Shown here piece by piece: positions 9,367 through 20,419 of a DNA stretch of 64,000 nucleotides. Both the position numbers and the translations under genes were made by a program. Source of the stretch: Candidatus Poseidoniaceae archaeon (lineage in GTDB: Archaea > Thermoplasmatota > Poseidoniia > Poseidoniales > Poseidoniaceae); contig JAOMOG010000003.1 of NCBI GenBank assembly GCA_028353405.1, positions 31,368 to 95,367 on the forward strand, written 5' to 3'. Every line of letters starts with the position of its first letter. Within the stretch, counting starts at the first letter, position 1. Below the pieces are notes generated by a model. That model saw only the letters and a list, made by a program, of their open reading frames with translations, was not told the origin of the DNA and did no database searches.

Positions 9367-11424
9367 ATGGAACACCCATTATTCATGAATTATGGACCGA
9401 TTCCGGGGATCTTAATTTTCGCTGTATTAATGGCAGTATCCGGTGGTTTCTTCTCATATCAAGTTGTCAAAGCGACCCGTCTTGTTCGTCTTGGGAGGCC
9501 AGATAATAGATTTGATAATTGGGGCGCAAGAATTTCCGAAGTAATAACTGGATGGTTAGGTCAAAAGAAGGTCTTGAAGGACAGAGTTGCTGGTGGAATT
9601 CACGTAATGATGTTTTGGGGATTCTTGATGTTATCAACTGATATGTTTGATTTAGCAACAGGTAATTGGTTCTCTCATAACTTACTGCCAGCGGTCATTA
9701 AAGGGCCGTGGAATCTAATGGTTGAATTTGGATACAGTCTTGCATTTGTCGGTTGTTTACTGGCATTGATTAGAAGAGTTGTTTTCACACCTGATAAGTT
9801 GAAAGGAAAATCTCAACTCGAAGGTAATGCAATTCTTCTACTGATAATGACGATTACAACGACCTCATTCGTAGTTGAGGCTGGTGAAGCGTCAGTGAGC
9901 AGCACTTGGGAGCCAATCGGTTACTGGGTTGCTCAAACATTCACTCCAAGCACCGCAATGGTAGTTATTTCTTATTGGGCTCATATGTCTGCGATTGCAG
10001 CGTTCCTTTTCCTAATTCCAGTTTCAAAGCATATGCACTTAGTAATGGCTTTTCCAAATGTATTCTTCCACGATATGACTCCGATGGGAACTATGCTTCC
10101 GTTGGCGGTTGGCGAAGACGGAAAGGCAGTACCATTAGATGATCTAGACATTGAATCCTTTGGAACTGAGAACTATACAGATTTGTCATGGAGAGATTTA
10201 ATCGATGGCTGGGCTTGTACTTCTTGTGCTCGTTGTCAAGATGTTTGTCCAGCATATGCTTCAGGAAAACCTCTCAATCCAATGACGGTTATCCATTCGT
10301 TGAGAAACTATGCTAACGACCACTACGAGACTCTCATCGCTGGTGAAAAACCAGAAGAGGATATCATTGCACGTCTTGATGAACAAGCGATTTGGGCTTG
10401 TACGACTTGCCATGCTTGTGTTGAGGCTTGTCCGATTTACATCGACCATGTACCGAAACTAACTGATGCACGACGCCATCTAATGATGGAGAGAATGGAG
10501 TTTGACCCTGCGGTGGAAGATTCTATCATGCCTTTGATGGGTGCGATTGAAAACATTGAATCCGATTCAAATCCTTACGGAATGCCATCACATGAAAGAG
10601 GTGATTGGGCTGAAGGTTTGGATGTTAAGATTGCAGAACCGGCAGAATACATCTACTTCGCGGGTTGTGCTGCATCATTCGATGAGCGCAACAAGAAAGT
10701 CGCACGCGATACAATTAGCATAATGAAAGAAGCAGGACTAGATGTTGGTATTTTGGGAATGCAAGAAGGGTGTAGTGGAGATGCTGCTCGACGTGCAGGA
10801 AATGAATATCTATTCCAGATGCTAGCAGAAACAAATATTGCTACCTTTGAAGAAATTGGTGTTAAGAAAATCGTTGCATCTTGCCCACACTGTTTCCATA
10901 CTCTTGGCAAGGAATACAAAGACTATGGTGGTGAAGACATTGAAGTAATGCACCACTCTCAATTAATTTCACATCTTCAGCAAGAAGGAAAACTACCAGA
11001 TCCTAAACACGACGGCTCTGTAACTTACCATGACCCATGTTACCTTGGAAGAATCGGTGGTGAAACAGAAGCACCACGCGCTGCTATCGGTGGAGTAGAT
11101 ATTGAAACTGAACGCAGTGGTAAGGATTCTTTCTGCTGTGGTGCTGGTGGAGCACAAATGTGGATGGAAGAGCATGTTGATGATGGATATGACAAAGTTA
11201 ACGTAATCCGTTCAAAGGAACTTGCAGCGACTGGAGCAGATACTGTAGCAGTTGGTTGTCCATTCTGTTCAACTATGGTTACAGATGGATTGAATGCAAT
11301 CGGTTCAGATATGGAAGTCAAGGATATTGCAGAAATTGTATGGCAACAAATCAAGTCAAACGATGAAGCATTACAATCTAAGAAAGCCACTCCAGAAATC
11401 GCAGTTGAGCCTGCAGAGGCATGA
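9367..11424 (+). CDS. Membrane-bound Fe-S oxidoreductase (HdrD/GlpC/FadF-like, NarI-like N terminus)
   Basis: N-terminal multi-TM region; two ferredoxin clusters (CTSCARCQDVCP, CTTCHACVEACP); two CCG-type cysteine regions (CAASFDE..., SCPHCFH...; CCGAGGAQMW...CPFCSTM). ORF track starts at TTG 9319; ATG 9367 preferred. Confidence 0.85.
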   Translation: MEHPLFMNYGPIPGILIFAVLMAVSGGFFSYQVVKATRLVRLGRPDNRFDNWGARISEVITGWLGQKKVLKDRVAGGIHVMMFWGFLMLSTDMFDLATGNWFSHNLLPAVIKGPWNLMVEFGYSLAFVGCLLALIRRVVFTPDKLKGKSQLEGNAILLLIMTITTTSFVVEAGEASVSSTWEPIGYWVAQTFTPSTAMVVISYWAHMSAIAAFLFLIPVSKHMHLVMAFPNVFFHDMTPMGTMLPLAVGEDGKAVPLDDLDIESFGTENYTDLSWRDLIDGWACTSCARCQDVCPAYASGKPLNPMTVIHSLRNYANDHYETLIAGEKPEEDIIARLDEQAIWACTTCHACVEACPIYIDHVPKLTDARRHLMMERMEFDPAVEDSIMPLMGAIENIESDSNPYGMPSHERGDWAEGLDVKIAEPAEYIYFAGCAASFDERNKKVARDTISIMKEAGLDVGILGMQEGCSGDAARRAGNEYLFQMLAETNIATFEEIGVKKIVASCPHCFHTLGKEYKDYGGEDIEVMHHSQLISHLQQEGKLPDPKHDGSVTYHDPCYLGRIGGETEAPRAAIGGVDIETERSGKDSFCCGAGGAQMWMEEHVDDGYDKVNVIRSKELAATGADTVAVGCPFCSTMVTDGLNAIGSDMEVKDIAEIVWQQIKSNDEALQSKKATPEIAVEPAEA

Positions 11425-12065
11425 GCATGAAAAAACTCCTCGTAGTCGACCTATTGGCTGAGAGAGAAGGATTTGGCAAGCATGGAACTGCAGAAATAGT
11501 TAGTCACTTTCCTGATTATGAGATTTTCTTGTGGGCACCACATACTACTAAAGCACTCGACTATGGATGGGGTGTAAGAGTTGACTCAGCAATAGATGCT
11601 GATGTGATTATCATTACTGGCTCAAGAAAGAATGTAAGTCAATGGGAAGATTGGATGGATCAAGTTGCAGATTTGATTAGGACTGCAGATGTACCAATTT
11701 ATGGGATTTGTTTTGGCCATCAAATAATTGCAGCTAGTTTAGGTGGAAAAGTAGTCAGAGCAGAAAAGAATAGTAATTTCCTTGCAGATGTAAACTATGA
11801 GGATGGAACTCTCGTCAAGCAATTATTTACTCATCAAGACCATGTTATTGACGCTGGAGAAATGCAAGTCATTGCGAGTTCACAACATTGTGCAATAGTT
11901 GCCTGTCAACATCCTACGCGACCGATTAAGTCAGTACAATTCCATCCCGAAGCAGTACAATCAGTAATGCATGAATCCATTCTCTGTGGAGATTTGAGTG
12001 AAGACGAAGCGAATGCATTTGGAGATGCAATCCAAGATTTGAATGTAGCACAGTCACTGTTCTGA
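11421..12065 (+). CDS. Class I glutamine amidotransferase-like protein
   Basis: PIYGICFGHQIIAASLGGKV nucleophile elbow and SVQFHPEA His-Glu motif; ATGA overlap with the upstream gene. Confidence 0.85.
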   Translation: MSMKKLLVVDLLAEREGFGKHGTAEIVSHFPDYEIFLWAPHTTKALDYGWGVRVDSAIDADVIIITGSRKNVSQWEDWMDQVADLIRTADVPIYGICFGHQIIAASLGGKVVRAEKNSNFLADVNYEDGTLVKQLFTHQDHVIDAGEMQVIASSQHCAIVACQHPTRPIKSVQFHPEAVQSVMHESILCGDLSEDEANAFGDAIQDLNVAQSLF

Positions 12066-12779
12066 ATCTTGATCAAGAGATTTTGTCTCTTCCAAATCCG
12101 ATTCAAATGAAGCAAGGGCAATAAACAAGCCAATGACCAAGAAATATTCAGCTGGTGCTGCGATATCTATTGCACTTTGTAATGGTGTTAATTGAATCAA
12201 AGCATCTTGTGCCTCAGCCTTGGACATTCCGTCCACGGCATCCCTTAATGCGGAAGTCATAACATTGAATGAGATGAAAGAAATAATAATAGCAATCCAT
12301 CGTAAGATTTTACCCTTTTTCTGTGCGTTAGGCAACGCTAAATGAGCCATTAAAGCCCATAACATACCAACTTGGAAAACACCCAAAGCAGTGAATATAT
12401 GAAACTCTAAGAAATCATACATATTTGCAAAAGCCATCAATGAAATATTGACTCCGGTGTAAAATCCACATAGCATGCTGATGAACAATAATTTCGGGCG
12501 GCAGTCTTGACGTTGAGTCCACCACATTCGGTACGAAACAGCGCAAATAATGAATCCTGAAATGAATAATCCAGATGTAAACAAGATTCGTTGTGGGCCC
12601 GGATAATCCGATTCAGAAATGAAAAATGGTACAGCACGCGCATCACCGCTAAGCCAATGAATAAGCATTGCAAGACTCAATGTCACTGCAGGAACTGCCC
12701 ACCCCAATCTTGCTAACATCGTATCAGCAACGAACTTGTCTCCAAGTTTGATTCCGCCTTGACCCTTGAAATCAATCAT
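12054..12779 (-). CDS. Multi-TM membrane protein (Frag1/DRAM/Sfk1-like topology)
   Basis: 241 aa with about six hydrophobic helices; family assignment tentative. Confidence 0.6.
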   Translation of the reverse strand: MIDFKGQGGIKLGDKFVADTMLARLGWAVPAVTLSLAMLIHWLSGDARAVPFFISESDYPGPQRILFTSGLFISGFIICAVSYRMWWTQRQDCRPKLLFISMLCGFYTGVNISLMAFANMYDFLEFHIFTALGVFQVGMLWALMAHLALPNAQKKGKILRWIAIIISFISFNVMTSALRDAVDGMSKAEAQDALIQLTPLQSAIDIAAPAEYFLVIGLFIALASFESDLEETKSLDQDSEQ

Positions 12780-13795
12780 TGATATGCCTCCACAGTATCC
12801 TTGATTGTAGTATCAACATCAATCCATTCAATTCCTAATACTTCTGTTGCAGGTGTTGAATCATAATCTGCATCTCCACGCATTATCCCCTTTGCTATCT
12901 GCCTGGTGAGAACTCGCTTTTTAGTGAATATTGCACCAACCCAATCTTGGAATACGGCCAAAGGTAACATCCAATTTTGTAGAGCTAGTTTCGGAGATTT
13001 TGATTTAGGATATAATTCTCTTGTTCTTTTATGCAACGCTGCCACCGTTGTATTATTATGAGGTGCTAGAATGAATCTTCCACTGGCTTCATCAACTTCA
13101 AATGCTCTGCGATGAGCCATTGCAACATCTTTGACATGAACAAAAGCCATAGGGATTTTCATTGTCATCGGGAATTTTCCTGCCAGTGCATCTCCTATGA
13201 TATCAGTTGATGGTGTTGGGCGAGAGAATCCACCACCGAGAACACCACTTGGATTGATTACTCGTAGGTCTAAATTGAATTGCTTAGCCAATTTCCAAGC
13301 ATGCCTTTCAGATTCGGTCTTTGCCATTACATAAGGCATTGAGGTATTGGTTTGCCAGTCAGTATGATCCTTTACTTTACCTTTCGGTTCCGAGCCCACA
13401 GCAGCAACGCTGGAGGTGTAAACGACTCTGTTAATTCCCACTTTAGCAGCGGCTTTGAGTAAATTATCAGTTCCTATATTTGCAGTATCAATGATAAGTT
13501 GTCCGTCTCCACTTGTAGCATAAATTGTTGCGGTATGGAATAAGCCATCACATCCCGCAAGGTGTTGTTCCCAACCTTCTGAATCGAGAACATCTCCTTC
13601 AACCAACTCTAAACGCTGTTGACAGTCCAACTTTTTGGCGTGTGCAATCACATGATTCACTTTGTTTGGATCTGCTAAATCACGAACTGAACCTTTGACA
13701 TTGTAGCCATTTAACAATAGGTCTTCAACGATATGATTGCCAATATGTCCATTGACTCCGGTAACGAATATCGTCTTGCCATCGCCTTGTCCCAT
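12776..13795 (-). CDS. NAD-dependent epimerase / dihydroflavonol-4-reductase-like SDR
   Basis: Rossmann motif TIFVTGVNGHIGNHIVEDLL; YxxxK as PYVMAKTESER. ORF opens at 13918 but ATG 13795 (MGQGDGKTIFVTG) avoids overlap with cysS. Confidence 0.88.
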   Translation of the reverse strand: MGQGDGKTIFVTGVNGHIGNHIVEDLLLNGYNVKGSVRDLADPNKVNHVIAHAKKLDCQQRLELVEGDVLDSEGWEQHLAGCDGLFHTATIYATSGDGQLIIDTANIGTDNLLKAAAKVGINRVVYTSSVAAVGSEPKGKVKDHTDWQTNTSMPYVMAKTESERHAWKLAKQFNLDLRVINPSGVLGGGFSRPTPSTDIIGDALAGKFPMTMKIPMAFVHVKDVAMAHRRAFEVDEASGRFILAPHNNTTVAALHKRTRELYPKSKSPKLALQNWMLPLAVFQDWVGAIFTKKRVLTRQIAKGIMRGDADYDSTPATEVLGIEWIDVDTTIKDTVEAYQ

Positions 13796-13851
13796 GAGCA
13801 ATGCAAAGAGCGATACTGTATCAACCTTCAAGTGAGAGTGGCAACACCCCC

Positions 13852-15351
13852 ATGATGAGTCAGATGCCAATTCGCATGCATGATACCCTTCGCAGGAAAA
13901 AGGTGGATTTCTCCACAATCGAAGCTGGTAAAGTTTCGATGTATGTCTGCGGTGTCACAGTTTACGACCGCTGTCACTTAGGTCATGCAAGGTGTTATCT
14001 TTCCTTTGATTTGATTCATCGATGGTTAGAACAGAGTGGTTTTGATGTTCATTACGTGCAAAATTTCACAGATATTGATGATAAAATAATTCACCGTGCC
14101 AATGAACTAGATGGTGATTGGAAAAAGTTGGTTGATGAGAATATTGAAACCTATTACGAAGATATGGACGCTTTGAATATACTTCGTGCTGATGATTATC
14201 CACGTTGTACAGATTATGTTGATGACATGATTAGAATCACTGCAGATTTAATTGAAAAAGGCAATGCTTATGTTGCTGATGATGGAGTATACTTCTCAAT
14301 TGAATCAGCTCCAGAGAAATATGGTATGTTAACCGGACAGATTCTTGAAAATGTCCGCAGTGGTGCGGGTGGAAGAGTTGATGATACTGGCAAGAGCAAG
14401 AGAGATCACAAGGATTTCGCACTTTGGAAAGCAGCAAAACCAGGTGAGCCAACATGGGATTCACCTTGGGGTGCAGGCCGACCGGGTTGGCACATAGAAT
14501 GTACAGCGATGTCAATGGATTATTTTGGAGCGCAATTTGATATTCATGGTGGCGGTCACGATTTACGTTTCCCTCATCATGAAGCAGAAATATTCCAAGG
14601 AGAATGTCATACCGGTTGTTCACCTGTAGTCCATCATTGGTTGCACAATGGTTTTGTCAATTTAGATGGAGAAAAGATGAGTAAGTCATTAGGCAACTTT
14701 TGGACTATTAATGAGATATTGAAAAAGGTTGACGCAATGGTACTTCGTTTCGCATTAATCAATGCCCATTATCGTTCACCAATTGACATGAACGATGCAT
14801 TGCTGAATGATGCTGAACGTAATTACAACCGAGTATTGGAATGCTATGTTACATCTCTAAAGGGTTGTCTTGCAGAAAATAATGTACCGCTGCCAGTAGC
14901 AGACTTTGCCAGTACTAATCCACTTTCAAAATCATTAGCACTCTTGGAAAAGATGGGAGAAGGTTTTGCTAAAGCAATGGATGATGATTTCAATTCACGT
15001 GAAGCAGTTGCCAAGGTATTGGGTGCTGTACGAGAAATAATGAAGATGCACAATAGTGATATGGACGCTGTAGATTCAAACGCCTTTTCACATTATGCAA
15101 TTGATTGGTTAGAAGAAACAGCTGGAGCAGTTCTTGGAGTCTTACCGACGCGAGAGATGGCGCTAGCAGAACCTGAAGAAGATCCGCGCAAATTAGAGAT
15201 TGCAGATGAAGTAGACGCTTTATTGCTAGCAAGAACCCAAGCCCGTAGCGACAAAGATTGGGCAAAGGCTGATGAGATTCGAGATGCACTACATCAGATG
15301 GGTGTGGTGGTAACCGATACTGCTGAAGGACCTACTTGGGACTTAGCTTAA
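13852..15351 (+). CDS. cysS: Cysteinyl-tRNA synthetase
   Basis: HIGH-type [42 protein letters not shown] opens at 13801; exact start uncertain among Mets at 13852 and downstream. Confidence 0.95.
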   Translation: MMSQMPIRMHDTLRRKKVDFSTIEAGKVSMYVCGVTVYDRCHLGHARCYLSFDLIHRWLEQSGFDVHYVQNFTDIDDKIIHRANELDGDWKKLVDENIETYYEDMDALNILRADDYPRCTDYVDDMIRITADLIEKGNAYVADDGVYFSIESAPEKYGMLTGQILENVRSGAGGRVDDTGKSKRDHKDFALWKAAKPGEPTWDSPWGAGRPGWHIECTAMSMDYFGAQFDIHGGGHDLRFPHHEAEIFQGECHTGCSPVVHHWLHNGFVNLDGEKMSKSLGNFWTINEILKKVDAMVLRFALINAHYRSPIDMNDALLNDAERNYNRVLECYVTSLKGCLAENNVPLPVADFASTNPLSKSLALLEKMGEGFAKAMDDDFNSREAVAKVLGAVREIMKMHNSDMDAVDSNAFSHYAIDWLEETAGAVLGVLPTREMALAEPEEDPRKLEIADEVDALLLARTQARSDKDWAKADEIRDALHQMGVVVTDTAEGPTWDLA

Positions 15352-15354
15352 CGC

Positions 15355-18021
15355 TTATTCCTCTTCAGACTTTGATTCAGTTTTAGCCATCGGTGGTGGT
15401 GCAGGAACGAAAGAATCCTCTTGCGACTCTTCAAGTTCAGTCTCATCCCATATTTTCTCAATACGGGCCTCTCCAGCGAGATCTAAATCTTCGCCACTGC
15501 TCTTACCTAGAACATACAATCCTATGCCGATAACCGCAACCATTGCAATTAAAAGCATCGTGGTAGTTGTTTTAGTCTCTTCATTCGAAACTGCTTCGGT
15601 ATCGCCTGAAGTATCATCGTCAACTGGTGGATTTTCAGTACAAGGAGGAGCAGTTCCGTCATCACAAAGTGTAATTTGGTTATTATTGTTAGTTTCGTCA
15701 GTTCCGGCCGAGTTTCCTCCGGTATTATCTGTACCTCCGGTATTACCTGTACCCCCATTATTACCTGTGCCGCCGGTATTGGTTTCGTCGTCAGGAAGAA
15801 CAACATTGGTTCCAGTCCGATCTCCATTCTCATCCATTGGAATATCGTAAAACGAGTAGAGCAAAGACAAATCTATGTGGGTATTAGCCCAAGATGAACG
15901 GTTGATGACATCGAAATATCGTTCATCACCAGTGGTGAAGATTGGGTCGACTGTTATGTTTCTGAGTTGTGAGACTCCTGTATTTGCAGAGTTTTTACCA
16001 TCGAATGCTGTGTTGAGGTACGATTGAACTTCTGCATCAGTACTCCATGCTACACCGTCTGGTGCGTTCCAGTGTTCACGTATGTCAGTGACATTATTGC
16101 GCATTGCCATTGCAAGCCCACTTTCTATTTGTTCCCAAGTCTGAGAACCATCAACGACTGAGGTAGATGTGATGTCAATGACTTTGGAAACGCCACCACC
16201 AGTAATCGGTTCCCAATCATCGCCTTTCAATTGTGTCATGATATCTTGGTCACCAAACAGTGCCCTTCCGTTCACGACTGTGAGACGAACATCAGCATCA
16301 ATAGCCTCAATGAGGTTTCGATATGGGTCGTCATGGAAGGTATCAATGACCACGAGGTCTGCTACCATTTTATCTTTAATTTTTCCAACATGATCTTCCC
16401 ATTTAGCAGCAGCGGCAGGATTTGATGTTACCATTTCCACCATTTGATAATTGGTGAAATACGAGTCCATGACTTCGGTGTTCCATAGATCTGCGACCTT
16501 GAGTTCGTGCAAATTATTCTTGGAACCACTTGGTCCCCAATCGGGTGCCAGTGATATTTCGATACCAGCTTTGTCAGCCGCACGAACATCGGTTGTGTTC
16601 CCATAAAGCAGGAGATTGGAGAGTGGTGACCACACTAACTTTGAGCCAACAGCACCCATTGAATCAAATTGTGATGGCGTAAGTGCTGTACCATGAATGA
16701 CAACAGTAGGTTCAGCGAGAAGACCCTTGCTGTTGAGTAAATCGAATTCATCCCTACTTGTTTGGTCAACACCTTCTGACAAGTGTATGTACCATGCTTC
16801 AATGGAGCCATCATTGAAACCAGCAATCTTGCCATCGACGTTGTAGTCTGAATCATACCAACTGCATACTGCGCATGTGGTGGCATTGTCTTTTCCAAAG
16901 TTCCATAATTCAACGTTTCGTGAAAGAGTGTTATCCCATGCATCATTGCCGGAAGGTGAACCTTGAACTGCAGTAACGCCACCAGCTATTGCTTGGACTT
17001 CGGCATACTTCATTTGTTCAGTTGCCATGCCCCATTGATTGTTCGATTGAACATTGTTTTTCATCCAAGTGATACTCGGTTGGTAGTCGTAGTTGTTTCC
17101 CCATTGACCACGATTGGTATAGCCGCCTTCGGCTGACCTTTGAGATTCAGAGAGGTGAACATCAAAATCCCATAATGGTATGTGGTTGTAATGCATGTGA
17201 TTGTGTAAGTCAATAAGTCCAGGATAGATGGTTCCATCGGTTTCAACAATAGGTACATTCGTCAAGTCAACACCATTTGGTATCGCTGAACCAGTTGACC
17301 AAACACCATCAATCATTCCATCTCGAACCATGATGTTTCCTTGGTTGATGACACTTGTTTCTCCTTCTATAGTTACAACGCGTCCCTTGAGTAGGTAGGC
17401 GTTATTGGAAGATGTTTCTGGAATATGATAGCAATTGACTATGTTAAGAGCGGTCTCAGATGCTTGACCGCCAGGAGCCCAACCCGGTGTTGGGTCTACT
17501 TTTTGCAAATCTCCATTACCATCTTCAATGTATGATTTACCGTACCAAGAATCTTCACTAGGGAAGGACATTGAATCAACAGCAGTTCCAGAATCATCAC
17601 TGATGGTGACAGTGTTATTATTGAAGTAATCAAGCAATAGGTCAGAATTTGCATTGAATACAGTTAATCGTCCATCAGCCGGTAAGACTGTGTTCCAAGC
17701 CAGTTGGCAAGGAGGACTTCCACTGGTTAGTGATAGTTGCCAATTTGAAACATTTACTGGTGAAGAACCGGTATTCCACAGTTCGATGAACTGGTCGGAA
17801 TATTTGCCGTAATCACCATCACCATTCCAGTCGACTGCTCCGTAGACATTATCTGAGGTGTCATTAGAAACGAGGTTATTCGGACTGATCAATAATTCAG
17901 AGACTACGACCGTATTTTCACGGCTGGCAGTTGTTGATGATTCATCGCTAGCAATGACCGACATCACCGGTACGAGCATGATGACGAGAACGATGAGGGC
18001 GGGTAATTGGTTGATGCGCAT
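15355..18021 (-). CDS. Secreted membrane-anchored amidohydrolase with N-terminal lamin-tail-like domain
   Basis: LTD-like VVSELLISPNN...DQFIELWNTGSSPVNVSNWQLS; amidohydrolase IYPGLIDLHNHMHYN; Asn/Gly/Thr-rich linker; TM TMLLIAMVAVIGIGLYVLG. Signal peptide supports start at 18021 (MRINQLPALIVLVIML). Confidence 0.85.
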   Translation of the reverse strand: MRINQLPALIVLVIMLVPVMSVIASDESSTTASRENTVVVSELLISPNNLVSNDTSDNVYGAVDWNGDGDYGKYSDQFIELWNTGSSPVNVSNWQLSLTSGSPPCQLAWNTVLPADGRLTVFNANSDLLLDYFNNNTVTISDDSGTAVDSMSFPSEDSWYGKSYIEDGNGDLQKVDPTPGWAPGGQASETALNIVNCYHIPETSSNNAYLLKGRVVTIEGETSVINQGNIMVRDGMIDGVWSTGSAIPNGVDLTNVPIVETDGTIYPGLIDLHNHMHYNHIPLWDFDVHLSESQRSAEGGYTNRGQWGNNYDYQPSITWMKNNVQSNNQWGMATEQMKYAEVQAIAGGVTAVQGSPSGNDAWDNTLSRNVELWNFGKDNATTCAVCSWYDSDYNVDGKIAGFNDGSIEAWYIHLSEGVDQTSRDEFDLLNSKGLLAEPTVVIHGTALTPSQFDSMGAVGSKLVWSPLSNLLLYGNTTDVRAADKAGIEISLAPDWGPSGSKNNLHELKVADLWNTEVMDSYFTNYQMVEMVTSNPAAAAKWEDHVGKIKDKMVADLVVIDTFHDDPYRNLIEAIDADVRLTVVNGRALFGDQDIMTQLKGDDWEPITGGGVSKVIDITSTSVVDGSQTWEQIESGLAMAMRNNVTDIREHWNAPDGVAWSTDAEVQSYLNTAFDGKNSANTGVSQLRNITVDPIFTTGDERYFDVINRSSWANTHIDLSLLYSFYDIPMDENGDRTGTNVVLPDDETNTGGTGNNGGTGNTGGTDNTGGNSAGTDETNNNNQITLCDDGTAPPCTENPPVDDDTSGDTEAVSNEETKTTTTMLLIAMVAVIGIGLYVLGKSSGEDLDLAGEARIEKIWDETELEESQEDSFVPAPPPMAKTESKSEEE
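15719..15787. repeat. 18-bp imperfect tandem repeat in the linker of the amidohydrolase gene
   Basis: Units ccggtattatctgtacct / ccggtattacctgtaccc / ccattattacctgtgccg / ccggtattggtttcg (partial), encoding (NTGGTx)n-like linker. Confidence 0.85.
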
Positions 18022-18067
18022 AGATAATCCTCGTAGCGATAGCACATGAACTCGTCGGCAGGATGGC

Positions 18068-18484
18068 ATGGGTGGTTTGAAGAACCCCAGCCGCTGGCAA
18101 TTAGATATGGCAGTAGTCGATGTTACCGAACCAGAGTTCGCTGGATTAATTGAAAATAATAATATTGTAATCCTAGATTTCTGGGCGGAGTGGTGCGGTC
18201 CTTGTAAGGCATATGGACCAGTTTTCAAGCGTGTATCAGAAGATTACCCCGATGTTGTTTTTGCAAAAATTAACACTGAACAAGAGCAAGCATTATCACA
18301 ATCATTTGAAATCCGCTCGATTCCAACAACTATCGCATTCAAGGAAGGAATCGGTGTATTCATGATGCCAGGTGCATTACCAGAGAAAGATTTGAGAGAA
18401 TTAGTAGTTAAGTTAGGCGAGATTAACATGGATGAAGTTCGGGCACAACTTGAAGCTGAAGAAACCAGTGAAAATTCACAATAA
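18068..18484 (+). CDS. Thioredoxin
   Basis: Active site DFWAEWCGPCKAYGPVF; cis-Pro region RSIPTTIAF. Confidence 0.95.
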   Translation: MGGLKNPSRWQLDMAVVDVTEPEFAGLIENNNIVILDFWAEWCGPCKAYGPVFKRVSEDYPDVVFAKINTEQEQALSQSFEIRSIPTTIAFKEGIGVFMMPGALPEKDLRELVVKLGEINMDEVRAQLEAEETSENSQ

Positions 18485-18538
18485 TGCTTTACTCCAACAA
18501 ACCAACAATTCAAAACCAAGCGAAGATGCCCAAAGGGC

Positions 18539-20341
18539 ATGGACAAGCGCCCATTACTCATTACGCTGCTATTTGTTAGCAGCATGTTTGCTGGATGTTT
18601 TGGCAACGATGTCGTTGAAAATGAGGAAATAGAGTCTGATTACGATGTTTATCCAGAACCTTGGCAACGTGCTGATATAGATTATTCTGTGAATGCAGAT
18701 TTTTCTAGAGTCACCGTTAATGGAACATTTGGCATAGATGATGTTCGCTCGGTATTCGTACCTGTTCCTTCAATCACTCTAGCCGATGGCGGTGCAGGTG
18801 CTACTGGTTCTGCAGAAGTTCACCTTGGACTTTGGTTACCTATCATAGAGGGCTGTGATTGGGAAAGTGCTGAACTTCCCGAAGAGTGCCATGTGCCAAT
18901 TATTTCAGAGATTGGACCATATTATTCGGATGGAGATGTTGACGCATTAACTCCTGCTGATAGATTGGGTAGATTTTTGATTGAGAATTATGTTCCACAT
19001 GGATATGGGGTTGCTCAAGTATCTGTTTTTGGTACTGGAGAATCAAATCATTGTATGGACTTGATGGGAACTGATGAGCAGCGTGGAATTGATGCTGCGG
19101 TCACTTGGCTTGGTTCACAACCTTGGTCAAATGGTAAAGTTGGAATCATTGGAAAGTCATATGATGGTTCAACTCCTTGGCAAGCAGCAACATTCGGTAA
19201 TGAATTTCTTGCAACTATCGTTCCTATGTCTGGATTGATTGGAGTTCATGATTTGATGTGGAGAAATGGAAGCATGGAAGCACGTGGCATGATTATGCAT
19301 AATGGTGTCTATGGCTCATTTGGTGTTGATGGTGATACAGAAGATTCACAAAATATGTGTGAAGGCTACATAGAAGGATATGCGATGGGTCCATTGGCAT
19401 ACTTGAGCGGTGGAATGGTAGATTATGCTGGTAATACCTATTGGACTGAACGCTCATTCTTAGATCGTGTTGTGGATAATTACAACGGCTCAGTGTACAT
19501 TATTCAAGGAATGCAGGATTGGAACGTCGACCCGCATATGACATTCCCAACTCATCAAATCGTTGAAGATGCTGGAATTGAAATCAAGACTTTAGCCGGT
19601 CAATGGAATCACAATTATCCAGACCGTGCTGACCATGCAGACCTTTCATCAGGTGAAGGAGCAGAAGCTTATCCATACACATTAAGATGGGATTGGGCTG
19701 ATGAGATGTTATATTGGTTTGATTGGTATTTGAAAGGTGAAGGCAGAGCCCCAAGTTTGGGAGTTGAAATGCAAGATAACCGCGGTGGCTGGAGATTTGA
19801 AGCAACATATCCTGCATCAGATACCGAATATCTTGAGATTGCTGCTGAAGACTTATCTCCATCAGGTGCATCAATTACGGGAACTAATTCGATTATGATG
19901 ACATATGGGCCATTTGAAAGTGATACATATATTGCTGGAATGCCCACTTTCCATATGGCAGTAGCACCGCATACGACTAATGGTGCACATGGCTACTTGG
20001 AAATGACTGATGATTCAGGAATGCATCTTGGTCATGCGGTAATGGATTACAGATTCCATGCTGGTGGCCGTGATGGGCAAGAATTACTTATACCATTTTC
20101 TCAAGTGACAGGATTAATGGAATTCATGCCAATGGATATATTCTTAGAAGCAGGAGAATCAATTCACATAACTATGACTCAAACAGGTTCTGATTATGTT
20201 CCAAGTCCGGCAAGTATTGGTCCATACTCAATCGATTGGTCTACTGCAACATTGACTCTTCCTATAGTTAACAGAACTTGCGATCAGTTATTCCAAGCAC
20301 CTATCCATGAATATGGTGGAGAAGGGCAACGAACTTGTTAG
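18539..20341 (+). CDS. CocE/NonD-like (X-Pro dipeptidyl-peptidase family) secreted hydrolase, lipoprotein
   Basis: Lipobox [14 protein letters not shown]; nucleophile elbow [24 protein letters not shown]-terminal galactose-binding-like region. Confidence 0.85.
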   Translation: MDKRPLLITLLFVSSMFAGCFGNDVVENEEIESDYDVYPEPWQRADIDYSVNADFSRVTVNGTFGIDDVRSVFVPVPSITLADGGAGATGSAEVHLGLWLPIIEGCDWESAELPEECHVPIISEIGPYYSDGDVDALTPADRLGRFLIENYVPHGYGVAQVSVFGTGESNHCMDLMGTDEQRGIDAAVTWLGSQPWSNGKVGIIGKSYDGSTPWQAATFGNEFLATIVPMSGLIGVHDLMWRNGSMEARGMIMHNGVYGSFGVDGDTEDSQNMCEGYIEGYAMGPLAYLSGGMVDYAGNTYWTERSFLDRVVDNYNGSVYIIQGMQDWNVDPHMTFPTHQIVEDAGIEIKTLAGQWNHNYPDRADHADLSSGEGAEAYPYTLRWDWADEMLYWFDWYLKGEGRAPSLGVEMQDNRGGWRFEATYPASDTEYLEIAAEDLSPSGASITGTNSIMMTYGPFESDTYIAGMPTFHMAVAPHTTNGAHGYLEMTDDSGMHLGHAVMDYRFHAGGRDGQELLIPFSQVTGLMEFMPMDIFLEAGESIHITMTQTGSDYVPSPASIGPYSIDWSTATLTLPIVNRTCDQLFQAPIHEYGGEGQRTC

Positions 20342-20419
20342 TCCTCTATGACAAAATCCGCTTCAGTTTGCGTTTTCAGCATATAACCATGCGCTATTCT
20401 CTTAAACGGTTGGCAAACC

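Noticed and set aside
15719-15787. Possible CRISPR-like repeat
   Set aside because: Contiguous 18-bp units without spacers, in frame within a coding linker; an ordinary coding tandem repeat.
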